From Maricurvus nonylphenolicus (lineage in GTDB: Bacteria; Pseudomonadota; Gammaproteobacteria; Pseudomonadales; Cellvibrionaceae), in assembly GCF_042854845.1 (NCBI RefSeq), contig NZ_AP031498.1:3224001-3288000 (forward strand): a stretch of DNA of 64,000 nucleotides, written 5' to 3'. The position numbers and the translations under genes were made by a program. The first letter of the stretch is position 1, and every line of letters starts with the position of its first letter. Of this stretch, positions 36,041-44,705 are shown one piece after another. Below the pieces are notes generated by a model. The model was given only the letters and a program-made list of their open reading frames with translations. It had not been told where the DNA came from and searched no databases.

Positions 36041-36514
36041 TTACTTTTCTTTTTGTGATCGACGGCGTTCGGCATCCTTCCAGCGCCGTTTTTCCACATC
36101 AGTTTGTGGAACCAACGGCGTGATGGGCGTTGGTTTACCATCATCATCCACCGCCACCATGGTGAAATAGCAGGAATTGGTATGGCGTACCGATGCCTCA
36201 CCCAGGTTTTCCGCCGTAACCTGAATACCAACCTCCATCGACGTACGGCCCGTATAGTTAACCGCCGCCTTCAAATAAATCAGCTCACCAATCGCCACGG
36301 CATCCTTAAACAGCACCTTATCAACCGACAGGGTCACCACATATTTACCGCAATAGCGGATGGCACAGGTATACGCGACCTTATCCAACAGTTTTAACAA
36401 CTCGCCGCCATGCATATTGCCGCCGAAGTTACTCATATCGGGTGTTACCAGAACGGTCATTTCTGTTTGATGTTCTCTAGACACTGAAGCTTCCTCATTA
36501 CAGTCTTTAGTCAT
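36041..36514 (-). CDS. Acyl-CoA thioesterase (hotdog fold, YciA-like)
   Basis: A 157-residue single hotdog domain with the family segments TPDMSNFGGNMHGGELLKLLDKVAY and VTLSVDKVLFKDAVAIGE; the Asn-x-x-Gly-x-x-Leu-x-x-x-Asp arrangement contains the catalytic Asp. Such enzymes hydrolyse acyl-CoA to free acid and CoA in the cytoplasm. A basic C-terminal tail (KRRWKDAERRRSQKEK) is present. I use the ATG at 36512-36514, which gives the usual family start MTKDCNEE; AGG lies eight bases upstream. Confidence 0.85.
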   Translation of the reverse strand: MTKDCNEEASVSREHQTEMTVLVTPDMSNFGGNMHGGELLKLLDKVAYTCAIRYCGKYVVTLSVDKVLFKDAVAIGELIYLKAAVNYTGRTSMEVGIQVTAENLGEASVRHTNSCYFTMVAVDDDGKPTPITPLVPQTDVEKRRWKDAERRRSQKEK

Positions 36515-36630
36515 AGGATAGCCTAGAGAAAAAACCATCTCTATCAATGCGTTAGATCAAGATATAGAAGGTGTCTTTATAGCCATTCTGGGGTAATGTA
36601 ACGGCGATATCAGCAGTAAGGAATACAGCC

Positions 36631-39285
36631 ATGACCAACGATTTACATATGCCACTGCGTGAAGATGTGCGCCTGCTAGGTGATTTACTCGGCGACACTC
36701 TGCGTGATCAGGTGGATGAATCCCTCCTCAATACCGTAGAGAAGATTCGCACCCTGGCAAAAGAAGCGCGCAATGATGGCGATTGGCAACCACTGCTGGA
36801 TATAATGAGCGAACTGCCCGACTCCGATCTGGTACCTGTCGCTCGAGCGTTTACCCATTTTCTCAACTACGCCAATATCGCTGAACAGCATCACCGGGTA
36901 AGACGCCGCAAGGATCACCAACGCGATACCGAAGCTGCCGCCCAGGAAGGCTCAATTCAGGAATTGATCCCCCGTCTGTTAAAAGCAGGACACGATCCCA
37001 AACATATCGCTAATACCGTCGCGCAACTGCAAACCGAACTGGTATTAACGGCACATCCGACCGAAGTGACACGCCGTACCCTGCTGCGCAAGTATGACGA
37101 TATCAGCTTTATTCTGGAGCAGCTTGATCGCCCGGATTTAACACCGCGTGAACGCCAGTCGCAACTGGATCGTTTACGCCGCCGTATTATTGCCGGGTGG
37201 CAAACCGATGAAATCCGTCGCCATAAACCTACGCCTGTCGATGAAGCCAAATGGGGCTTTGCCACCATAGAGAGCACTCTATGGCACGCCCTGCCGGAAT
37301 TCTTACGCACCCTGGACGATCAACTGCAGGAATTAACCGGTGAACGCTTACCGTTGGATGTAGCACCTATTCGCTTCGCCTCCTGGATGGGCGGTGACCG
37401 CGACGGTAACCCCAATGTCACCGCTAAAGTCACCGATGAAGTATTAACCCTGGCACGCTGGGAAGCTGCCGATTTATTTTTGCGCGATATTCACGAATTG
37501 CGAGAAGATTTATCCATCGGCGTTTGCAACGATGCCCTGCGTCAGCGTGTAGGCAACCACAGCGAGCCCTACCGGGAATTATTGCGTGAAGTACGACAGA
37601 AATTACAAAACACCCGCGCCTGGGCCGAGGCCCGCTTAGACGGTGACAGTTTTGACGAGCCGATTTACCTGAATGATGAAGAGCTGTTGGAACCGCTGCA
37701 GTTAATTTATCAATCCCTGCTGGACTGCGGTATGGAAGCCGTCGCCCGCGGTAGCCTGGAAACTATTTTGCGCCGGGTTGCCTGTTTTGGTTTGACACTG
37801 ACCAAGCTGGATATTCGTCAGGAATCCACCCGCCACCGCGATGTTATTAATGAGATCACCGAATACCTTGGCATTCGCCATGAAGACAAACCCTACAGTG
37901 AATGGCCGGAACAGGAAAAGCAGGCCTTTCTGGTTCGCGAACTACAAAACCGCCGCCCATTAATTCCGAAGCATTTCCCTGCCTCCGACGAGGCCCAGGA
38001 AGTGTTGGACACCTTTGCTGTTCTGGCTCAACAACCGGCTTCAGCATTGGGTGCCTATATTATTTCCATGGCCACTTCGCCATCGGATATTTTAGCGGTG
38101 CGTTTGTTACAGCAAGAAGCCGGTTGCCAAACACCGCAACGCATTGCCCCGCTGTTTGAAACCCTCTCTGACCTGGAAGGGGCCGCGGCCAGTATTGAAC
38201 AACTACTGGCGAATGACTGGTACCGCGAGGATATTAATGGCCATCAGGAAGTGATGATTGGTTACTCCGATTCCGCTAAAGATGCCGGTTTCTTTGCCGC
38301 CTCCTGGGCGCAATACCGGGCGCAGGAGTCCCTGTGTCAGGTGTGTGAAAAAGTCGGTGTAAAACTTACCCTCTTCCATGGTCGCGGGGGCTCTGTAAGC
38401 CGTGGCGGTGGCCCGGCACACGAAGCCCTGCTATCGCAACCTCCGGGTACCATCAAAGGCTCAGTGCGGGTGACCGAACAAGGTGAAATGATTCAGTTTA
38501 AGTTCGCCTTAAAAGAATTGGCAATGCGTAACCTTGAGCTGTACACCGCCGCTACACTGGAAGCCACATTGGCACCGGTAGAAAAACCGCAGCAAAGCTG
38601 GCGCGATATGATGCAAACCTTGGCCGACGAATCCGTTGAGGAATATCGCCGTATCGTCCATCACGATGATCGCTTTGTCGATTACTTCCGCACCGTAACA
38701 CCAGAACAGGAGCTTAGCCGCCTGGCCCTTGGCAGCCGACCAGCGAAACGCCGAGCCAGTGGCGGCGTAGAAAGCCTGCGCGCTATCCCCTGGGTATTTG
38801 CCTGGACACAAATGCGCCTGATGCTGCCCGCCTGGTTAGGCACCGGCAAGGCTCTGGCCCAACAGCTGGATGCCGGCAAACTCGATACTCTGCAGGATAT
38901 GCATAAGCAGTGGAATTTCTTCCGCATGCTGATGGATATGCAAGAGATGGTGATCGCCAAAGCCGATGCCAAGGTCGCCAGCTATTATGAAAAGCGACTG
39001 TTAACATCAAGCAATGCGGAATCCCTGGGCAGCGAACTGCAACAGGGCTTCCAGCAGGCCCACGACGTTATCGAAACCATCACTGGCCAACCTTTGCTGC
39101 AAGACATCCCTATGCTGCGATTCTCGATTGATGTGCGTAATCCCTATATCGATCCACTGCATATTACCCAGGTGGAATTGATGCGGCGCTTGCGTCAGCA
39201 GCAAGACGGCCAAACTCAGTTACTGGAACAAGCATTGATGGTTTCTATTGCCGGTATTGCCGCAGGACTGCGTAATACCGGCTAA
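36631..39285 (+). CDS. ppc: Phosphoenolpyruvate carboxylase
   Basis: The 884-residue enzyme carboxylates phosphoenolpyruvate to oxaloacetate to refill the TCA cycle. Landmarks: TAHPTEVTRRT (catalytic His near residue 140), FASWMGGDRDGNPNVTAKVT, MIGYSDSAKDAGFFAA, FHGRGGSVSRGGGP (glycine-rich active-site loop), FKFALKELAMRNLELYTAA and the C-terminal RNTG that positions the allosteric aspartate site. Full length and no disruption. It is monocistronic, with its own leader carrying AAGGA and a hairpin after the stop. Confidence 0.97.
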   Translation: MTNDLHMPLREDVRLLGDLLGDTLRDQVDESLLNTVEKIRTLAKEARNDGDWQPLLDIMSELPDSDLVPVARAFTHFLNYANIAEQHHRVRRRKDHQRDTEAAAQEGSIQELIPRLLKAGHDPKHIANTVAQLQTELVLTAHPTEVTRRTLLRKYDDISFILEQLDRPDLTPRERQSQLDRLRRRIIAGWQTDEIRRHKPTPVDEAKWGFATIESTLWHALPEFLRTLDDQLQELTGERLPLDVAPIRFASWMGGDRDGNPNVTAKVTDEVLTLARWEAADLFLRDIHELREDLSIGVCNDALRQRVGNHSEPYRELLREVRQKLQNTRAWAEARLDGDSFDEPIYLNDEELLEPLQLIYQSLLDCGMEAVARGSLETILRRVACFGLTLTKLDIRQESTRHRDVINEITEYLGIRHEDKPYSEWPEQEKQAFLVRELQNRRPLIPKHFPASDEAQEVLDTFAVLAQQPASALGAYIISMATSPSDILAVRLLQQEAGCQTPQRIAPLFETLSDLEGAAASIEQLLANDWYREDINGHQEVMIGYSDSAKDAGFFAASWAQYRAQESLCQVCEKVGVKLTLFHGRGGSVSRGGGPAHEALLSQPPGTIKGSVRVTEQGEMIQFKFALKELAMRNLELYTAATLEATLAPVEKPQQSWRDMMQTLADESVEEYRRIVHHDDRFVDYFRTVTPEQELSRLALGSRPAKRRASGGVESLRAIPWVFAWTQMRLMLPAWLGTGKALAQQLDAGKLDTLQDMHKQWNFFRMLMDMQEMVIAKADAKVASYYEKRLLTSSNAESLGSELQQGFQQAHDVIETITGQPLLQDIPMLRFSIDVRNPYIDPLHITQVELMRRLRQQQDGQTQLLEQALMVSIAGIAAGLRNTG

Positions 39286-39286
39286 G

Positions 39287-39310
39287 CAAAGCGGGCTAAA
39301 TCCCGCTTTG
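39287..39310 (+). terminator. Hairpin after ppc
   Basis: CAAAGCGGG (39287-39295) / CCCGCTTTG (39302-39310), a perfect 9-bp stem with a 6-base loop directly after the ppc stop. The following TGTGG is not T-rich, so its strength is uncertain. Confidence 0.6.
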
Positions 39311-39360
39311 TGGCCCGTCTGCTAAGCTGTTTACATACTTACGCATTTCATACCAGAAGC

Positions 39361-40887
39361 ATGGAAGTCACTGTGAACGAGCTTACGGGCCTCTTATCCA
39401 CCATGGTCGCCAGAGATGCGTCCGATCTTTACCTGACGGCGGGCGCCCCGCCGTCTATAAAAGTGGCAGGCCAACTACACCCCCTACAGGGACCCAGTCT
39501 TGAAGGCAGCCGCGTTAGCCACATTATTTTCTCGGCCCTCTCCGAACAGCAGCGTTATGACTTTGAAAGCTTACTGGAGCTGGATGTAAGCCTGGACTTT
39601 CCCGACATTGGCCGCTTCCGGCTTAATATTTACAGGCAAAAAGGCTACCCCGCGATGGTGGTACGCTATATCAAGGACCAGATCCCTTCCATTAATGAAC
39701 TGGGGCTGCCGGAAGTTTTTCACGATCTGGCCATGGAAGAACGCGGCCTGATTCTGGTCGTGGGAACCGCCGGTAGTGGCAAATCCACCAGTTTGGCCGC
39801 CATGCTCGACTACCGTAACAGCCACCAGGCAGGCCATATTCTCACTGTTGAGGACCCGATTGAATTTACCCATCACCACAATCGGTCACTGATCAGCCAG
39901 AGGGAAGTGGGAATTGATACCCACAGTTATGATGAAGCGCTAAAACACGCCCTGCGCGAAGCTCCCGATGTCATTATGATTGGTGAAATTCGCGATGAGG
40001 ACACCGCTAAGCAAACACTGCGTTACGCTGAAACCGGCCACCTGTGTTTATCTACCCTACACGCCAATAATGCTAACCAGGCCATTGAGCGCTTTTTGAA
40101 TTTATTTCCCGCCGATAGCCGATCACAAAAACGCCGAGAACTCGCCCAACATTTACAGGCGATTGTTGCCCAGCGCTTAGTCACAACGATTGATAAGCAA
40201 CGCACCCCTGCCGTTGAGATTCTGATCAACACGCCACAAATATCCCGGCTGATTGAAAAAGCGGAAACCGACGCAATTAAAGAAGCGATGGGTTCCGGCA
40301 GTAACAGCGTTTGCCAAACCTTTGATGATGCGATCTACCAACTCATTCACAACAAACGCATCACGCATAAAGAAGGTTTACGGATGGCGGATTCCCGCAT
40401 CGATCTGGGGCTGCGCTTTCAATACCAACGCAAAAAAAATCATCAGGAAAATCACCGCCAGGAAAAATACTGGATCAAACCCGGTGCTGATTTTAGTCGC
40501 TATAACACCCTGCACATCAGCGCCAAGAAAAAAACCAGCGAACGTCGCCCTGAAATGTCAGCCTTGCTAGACCATGCCATTCAACAGTCAGTTAAAGAAC
40601 GAGGTTATCAGCTCACCAACGAGCAGCCGGATTTGCTACTGAAATACGCCTATGGTTTACGGCATCAACACGACATTAACCTGCAGCCAGAAAATGACCA
40701 GGAACAGCCTCCCAGTACTGAAACAGGTCTTGCTGTGAAAGTTAAGGAAGTAGAATCAGGCGACACGCTTTGGTATATGACCATAGCCCGCCCTACCGGT
40801 CAGGCTTTGCCCGAACAACAGGAGCTGGATATCGAAATGGCACACCTGTTCGCCTCCCTGCCTTTTGCCGGTATTAGCAACCAGTAA
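39361..40887 (+). CDS. PilT/PilU-type twitching ATPase fused to a DUF4136-like C-terminal domain
   Basis: The first 360 or so residues form a PilU-like type IV pilus retraction ATPase: DASDLYLTAGAPPSIKVAG, Walker A VVGTAGSGKSTS, LTVEDPIEFTHHH, REVGIDTHSYDEALKHALREAPDVIM, HLCLSTLHANNANQ. It hydrolyses ATP to depolymerise pili at the inner membrane. Residues 369-508 (KYWIKPGADFSRYNTLHIS, LLDHAIQQSVKERGYQL, PDLLLKYAYG, GDTLWYMTIARP, ELDIEMAHLFASLP) look like the DUF4136 domain normally found on exported lipoproteins. There is no membrane segment between, so this domain would be cytoplasmic. Walker A has Ala where most relatives have Thr. The ATG at 39361 is preferred; a GTG at 39373 is also possible. 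Confidence 0.8.
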   Translation: MEVTVNELTGLLSTMVARDASDLYLTAGAPPSIKVAGQLHPLQGPSLEGSRVSHIIFSALSEQQRYDFESLLELDVSLDFPDIGRFRLNIYRQKGYPAMVVRYIKDQIPSINELGLPEVFHDLAMEERGLILVVGTAGSGKSTSLAAMLDYRNSHQAGHILTVEDPIEFTHHHNRSLISQREVGIDTHSYDEALKHALREAPDVIMIGEIRDEDTAKQTLRYAETGHLCLSTLHANNANQAIERFLNLFPADSRSQKRRELAQHLQAIVAQRLVTTIDKQRTPAVEILINTPQISRLIEKAETDAIKEAMGSGSNSVCQTFDDAIYQLIHNKRITHKEGLRMADSRIDLGLRFQYQRKKNHQENHRQEKYWIKPGADFSRYNTLHISAKKKTSERRPEMSALLDHAIQQSVKERGYQLTNEQPDLLLKYAYGLRHQHDINLQPENDQEQPPSTETGLAVKVKEVESGDTLWYMTIARPTGQALPEQQELDIEMAHLFASLPFAGISNQ

Positions 40888-41006
40888 TATAAGCGACATT
40901 TTTTACTTGTCGCCCCCTACAACATGTTGACAGAGGTGACGATCGTAGTACTATCGGCGGACGGACTGCCAATAACAAGTTCAATAAGTCCGACTCGGAG
41001 GTACCG

Positions 41007-41975
41007 ATGTTTGACCCGAATGATTGGGTTCTTGAGTCAGAACACCTAGCACCATCACTGAAGAAGTGGCAAACCATGGTCAACCTGATGGCCGACATTT
41101 ACGAAGCGCCTGCTGGTTTTGTCGTCCAATATACATCCAAAGGTTACCAAGTCGTTATCGCCAACGAATCAGAGCTAAATCCCTACCCTGCCGGTGACGG
41201 CGTTATCCCCAGCGAAACCAATCTCTTCTGTCGCCGAGTAGTTGCCGAAAACAAACCTCTTTACGTAAAAAATGCTACCCAGCTAGAAGAATGGCAAACC
41301 AATCCGGAAGTCAGTGAAGACGGCTTTAACTCCTATTTTGGTATGCCACTACACTGGCCCGATGGCTCAGCTTTCGGCACTATCTGCGTGATGGATTTTG
41401 ATATCACTCACTATAAAGGCCCCTATAAAGAATTAATCGGCCAATTCCGCGATATGGTGGAACAGGACTTGGTGCTGGTTGATCAATACAAAAAGGTCGA
41501 AGACCTGTCATTACGTGATAGCCTGACCCACAGCTATAACCGTCGCGGTTTTATGACACTGGGAGAAAGCCTGCTGCATTTTGCCCGCCGCTATAACAAA
41601 CACCTGGGACTTATCTACTGCGATCTGGATAACCTGAAATTCATCAACGATAACTACGGCCACCGCGTGGGTGATCAAGCTATTACTGAATTCAGTAACC
41701 GACTAAAGACTGTACTGCGAGAAACTGATTTAAGTGCACGCATTGGTGGCGACGAATTTGCCGTACTGGTGCTGGTCGATACTGAAGATGAACTGGCCAC
41801 TCTAGTAGAACGTATTCAATCTCCTGAAGCATCAGCAACCCACGGTCATGCCGCTGAAGCCAGTATTGGCTTTCGTTTTTACAGCAATCAGCAGATTTCA
41901 CGCCTTGATCGTATGCTCGATGAAGTCGACAAACTTATGTACGCCAACAAACATCAACGCAAAGCTACCCCTTAG
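41007..41975 (+). CDS. GAF-GGDEF diguanylate cyclase
   Basis: A 322-residue cytoplasmic protein. Residues 1-155 form a GAF-like sensor (MVNLMADIYEAPAGFVVQY, NLFCRRVVAENKPLYV, YFGMPLHWPDGSAFGTICVMD); residues 165-318 are a GGDEF domain with DSLTHSYNRRGF, YCDLDNLKFINDNYGH and an intact IGGDEFAVLV, so synthesis of cyclic di-GMP from GTP is expected. No obvious RxxD inhibitory site precedes GGDEF. A cyclic-di-GMP riboswitch lies 4.5 kb away at 46524. The last codons overlap the end of a truncated GST frame on the other strand. Confidence 0.9.
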   Translation: MFDPNDWVLESEHLAPSLKKWQTMVNLMADIYEAPAGFVVQYTSKGYQVVIANESELNPYPAGDGVIPSETNLFCRRVVAENKPLYVKNATQLEEWQTNPEVSEDGFNSYFGMPLHWPDGSAFGTICVMDFDITHYKGPYKELIGQFRDMVEQDLVLVDQYKKVEDLSLRDSLTHSYNRRGFMTLGESLLHFARRYNKHLGLIYCDLDNLKFINDNYGHRVGDQAITEFSNRLKTVLRETDLSARIGGDEFAVLVLVDTEDELATLVERIQSPEASATHGHAAEASIGFRFYSNQQISRLDRMLDEVDKLMYANKHQRKATP

Positions 41976-42075
41976 CCAAGTCGACATGCTGCCGCTGGAA
42001 ATTAATATCCGCCAAGCTCATCAACAAACGAGCCTTGTAGGCATTACCGGATAAGGGGAAATCATAGAGTTTCAT
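41965..42075 (-). pseudogene. Truncated glutathione S-transferase N-terminus
   Basis: A 36-codon frame starts ATG at 42073-42075 with GGAGA seven bases before it and reads MKLYDFPLSGNAYKARLLMS followed by LADINFQRQHVDLAKG, then TAG. This is the first beta-alpha-beta part of a GST thioredoxin domain, broken off before the glutathione-binding loop. It overlaps the end of the HPP gene by 14 bases, as a coupled second gene of an operon would, and runs into the 3' end of the GGDEF gene. A deletion probably removed the rest. Confidence 0.75.
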
Positions 42076-42586
42076 TATTGTCTCCTTTATGGGACATGCT
42101 TTGTGATACAACAGAAAGGCTCTTGGTTTTTAGCCCGTTAAAAAGGTGTGAACTGGCCAGTAATAACAAGGCACCTGTCAACACAGGAAATACAACGTAG
42201 GTCCAGTCAGGCTGAAATTGAGTCATGATGATAGGAATTGCCCCAGCCGGTGGATGCACAACCTGGCAGTACACCATTGACGCAATGGCGAGAGCCAAGG
42301 CGATCGAAGCATTGAAAGCCTCCAGGGGTAACTCCGCAGCCAACAATCCGGAAAGTCCGCACAATAAGTAGCCCCCAATAACATTGCGCTTACGAGAAAA
42401 CGGACTCTGGGGAGCTGCAAATAACAACACACAGGTTGCGCCAAATGGGGCAATCAATAAGCCCAGATTCATCGTTTGCCAATCCAACAGCAGTGCCGAT
42501 GCCAAACCAGCTCCCACACCTGCCATCAGGGCCGACATTGCCGGGGAAAGTAAAACAGTCATAGCAATCTCCATAGCAGCTTGCAT
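42062..42586 (-). CDS. HPP family membrane protein
   Basis: A 174-residue inner-membrane protein with four hydrophobic helices and the HPP signature VHPPAGAIPIIM (about residues 110-121). Family members have been linked to nitrite transport in cyanobacteria and plants, but their role in proteobacteria is open. It is divergent from a TetR gene, with two TACAGATCTGTA operators in between, and is followed by a GST remnant in the same transcript, so it may have belonged to a detoxification operon. Confidence 0.82.
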   Translation of the reverse strand: MQAAMEIAMTVLLSPAMSALMAGVGAGLASALLLDWQTMNLGLLIAPFGATCVLLFAAPQSPFSRKRNVIGGYLLCGLSGLLAAELPLEAFNASIALALAIASMVYCQVVHPPAGAIPIIMTQFQPDWTYVVFPVLTGALLLLASSHLFNGLKTKSLSVVSQSMSHKGDNNETL

Positions 42587-42603
42587 AAAAACTCACACAA
42601 ACA

Positions 42604-42646
42604 TACAGATCTGTATACATTGCAACTCATAATATACAGATCTGTA
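42604..42646. promoter_or_regulatory. Paired TetR operators
   Basis: Two perfect 12-bp palindromes TACAGATCTGTA (42604-42615 and 42635-42646), 31 bases apart or about three helical turns, between the HPP gene and the TetR gene. They are the probable binding sites of the TetR protein encoded at 42780. Confidence 0.85.
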
Positions 42647-42779
42647 CACCCTGCAAATACTTTTTTAGAACAAAGATTTATAGCCTAATAATGTTTTCGT
42701 AGTGGAAAACTGGAGAAAACCGAATATAAAACGTACAATTCTGTCTATATAGATCCAGCGAAACAAGACAGGGCAGGAA

Positions 42780-43355
42780 ATGGCTACATCCAAAAAAGAT
42801 CAACTGGTTGAGGTGGCTCTCGGACTTTTTTGCCGCGAGGGCTTTCATGCGACCGGTATCGACAAGATTCTGGCAGAGGCCAATGTCGCCAAGATGACTC
42901 TCTACAAGCACTTCAGTTCAAAAGATGAGCTTATCCTGGCAACGCTCCGATTACGTGATCAGCAATTTAATGACAATCTAATGCAGAATGTAGAACGGCT
43001 GATGGCAGAGAAATATCAGCAGCAGCCACTGGGTGTGGTGCATGCCCTATTCGACAGTATTGAGGAGTGGATTCGCGGTGACAGTTTTTACGGTTGCACC
43101 TTTATCAACGCATCGGCGGAATTCAGCGATTTAAATGATCCGGTACACCAAATCGCTACGGCGCATAAGCTGAGCGTGAAAAATATTATCCATGCGCTAA
43201 TCACACCGCTGCAGTTGAACTCTCCGGATTATCTGGCTCAACAGATCAGCCTGCTTATAGATGGCGCAATTGTGGTGGCACAGACAACAGGCAACAAAGA
43301 CTCAATAAACCTGGCCCGCAATGCCGCTATTACACTATGCGAGGGCGCAAGCTAG
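42780..43355 (+). CDS. TetR-family regulator of the HPP gene
   Basis: A 191-residue TetR protein; HTH region ALGLFCREGFHATGIDKIL then VAKMTLYKHFSSKDELILATL. The C-terminal domain contains GCTFINASAEF, seen in regulators of the TetR_C_33 type beside oxidoreductase or GST genes. The ATG follows CAGGAA. The paired palindromes upstream suit binding of two dimers that repress both the HPP gene and itself. Confidence 0.88.
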   Translation: MATSKKDQLVEVALGLFCREGFHATGIDKILAEANVAKMTLYKHFSSKDELILATLRLRDQQFNDNLMQNVERLMAEKYQQQPLGVVHALFDSIEEWIRGDSFYGCTFINASAEFSDLNDPVHQIATAHKLSVKNIIHALITPLQLNSPDYLAQQISLLIDGAIVVAQTTGNKDSINLARNAAITLCEGAS

Positions 43356-43362
43356 CCCAACC

Positions 43363-44142
43363 TTAGCGGCTAGGCTCGACCAGCAAGGTAGGAATACGCA
43401 AGTCGTGGCTTTTTAAGGTTGCCACACGGGTACCCGGCTTGCGCCCTTTGCGGATATCAGACATCTCAACGCCCTGCGCTTGCAGGCCGCTATGCACCTT
43501 ATCCATATCATCAACCTGATAGGCAATGCCCCAGAAATAGTCATTCCCCTCCAGGCCTTTGTTCGGCGCAATCACTTCCAGCGTCAGTTTGCCGGTACGG
43601 AAAAACAGCATTCGACCGCCCCACTCCAGTACGGTTTGATCCAGCGCCAGGCGAATACCCAAGCCCTCCTCGCCAAACAGGCGCACACAGGCATCCGCAT
43701 CGGCGGTGTAAAGCACTACATGGTCTACCTTGTGTAAGTCCTGATCGGGGCGAGATTCTATTAAGGCAGAGATAAGCTCTCCCTGCTCTATAAACAGATC
43801 CAGACCACGGGATGAATCTGGGCTAAACTGCCTAATCGGTGCAACAATGGATTGCTGCTGATTACGATAGTGCTGGCTAATCTCTTTTCCCAAACCTGGC
43901 AGAGAAACGTCTTCGCTTGCACGTAATACAAGCCCTGTGAGGCAAGCTTTTTCACAGCCCTGGGCTTCATACAATTCCAACACGGTATTAGCCAAAACAA
44001 ACCAGGCGGTAGCAATATGGCAGCCTTCAGAGATGACCTCCCCCTGCCACACCGGCGTTTGTGAAAGCAGTGTTTGATAGGCTGCGACCGCCTCGGGTAA
44101 TTCAGGCACCGCAATACGGATTCGACTAAAAGCATCAATCAT
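43363..44142 (-). CDS. VOC (glyoxalase-like) family protein
   Basis: A 259-residue protein with two VOC-type modules: residues 1-120 (SRIRIAVPELPEAVAAYQTLL, ATAWFVLANTVLELYEA) and 135-255 (KVDHVVLYTADADACVRLFGEEGLGIRLAL, GGRMLFFRTGKLTLEVI, IAYQVDDMDKVHSGL). The fold usually binds a divalent metal and acts as glyoxalase, dioxygenase or resistance protein. The His and Glu positions of the second module (HVVLY, LEVI) are consistent with metal binding. Substrate unknown. A weak dyad CTAGCC/GGCTAG (43352-43373) lies between it and the convergent TetR gene. Confidence 0.78.
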   Translation of the reverse strand: MIDAFSRIRIAVPELPEAVAAYQTLLSQTPVWQGEVISEGCHIATAWFVLANTVLELYEAQGCEKACLTGLVLRASEDVSLPGLGKEISQHYRNQQQSIVAPIRQFSPDSSRGLDLFIEQGELISALIESRPDQDLHKVDHVVLYTADADACVRLFGEEGLGIRLALDQTVLEWGGRMLFFRTGKLTLEVIAPNKGLEGNDYFWGIAYQVDDMDKVHSGLQAQGVEMSDIRKGRKPGTRVATLKSHDLRIPTLLVEPSR

Positions 44143-44190
44143 GGAAAGTTCTCGAAATAGTTACATCACGGAAAGATAAATGGGTACAGG

Positions 44191-44466
44191 TTAGGACTGC
44201 GGAACCAGTGACTTTTCTACATACCAACAGCTGGCTTTAATATCGTAGCCCTGCGCCTTGGCCCAGGCTAAACCGGTTTCCACCAGGACTTCGGCAATGC
44301 CTTTGCCACGCAGGCGAAACGGCACATAGGTATGATCAAAATCGATAGTTTGGCCGGCAAGCTTATAGGTCAACTCCGCTTGCTGACCACGGTAATCCAC
44401 CAAAAAGCGCATGGCATCCGTTTGATGCTGAACCTCAAAATCAGACAAAACCTTACCACCTGTCAC
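44191..44466 (-). CDS. Small GNAT-like N-acetyltransferase (COG2388 type)
   Basis: A 91-residue protein with the short YjdJ/COG2388 GNAT form: LTYKLAGQTIDFDHTYVP then the acetyl-CoA loop RLRGKGIAEVLVETGLAWAK (Arg-x-x-Gly-x-Gly/Ala) and ASCWYVEKSL, where the Cys/Trp-Tyr region is typical. Such mini-GNATs are thought to acetylate small molecules or peptides. The start is GTG at 44464-44466, or an internal ATG 17 codons later; neither has a good ribosome-binding site. Confidence 0.75.
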   Translation of the reverse strand: MTGGKVLSDFEVQHQTDAMRFLVDYRGQQAELTYKLAGQTIDFDHTYVPFRLRGKGIAEVLVETGLAWAKAQGYDIKASCWYVEKSLVPQS

Positions 44467-44705
44467 TGCATAGTTTGAAGATGCAGCTGATTATACCGCT
44501 TTTCAGCGCAAACCTGTGTCTGAGTAATGACCTGAAAGTCAATTACGCACATCTTGTAAGCCATATCTCACAAACATTGACGATTCTGGCGTCTAGCACG
44601 CCACTGCCCCAGTCGGAATAATACCCAGGCATGAATTAAGTCGTACAAAGCTACGACAACGGACATAACACATAGGATATGGACCCAATATTTAGGGAGG
44701 CAAAT

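Noticed and set aside
40893..40913. GCGACA/TGTCGC hairpin after the PilU-like gene as a terminator
   Set aside because: Six-base stem with no T-run after it; too weak to call.
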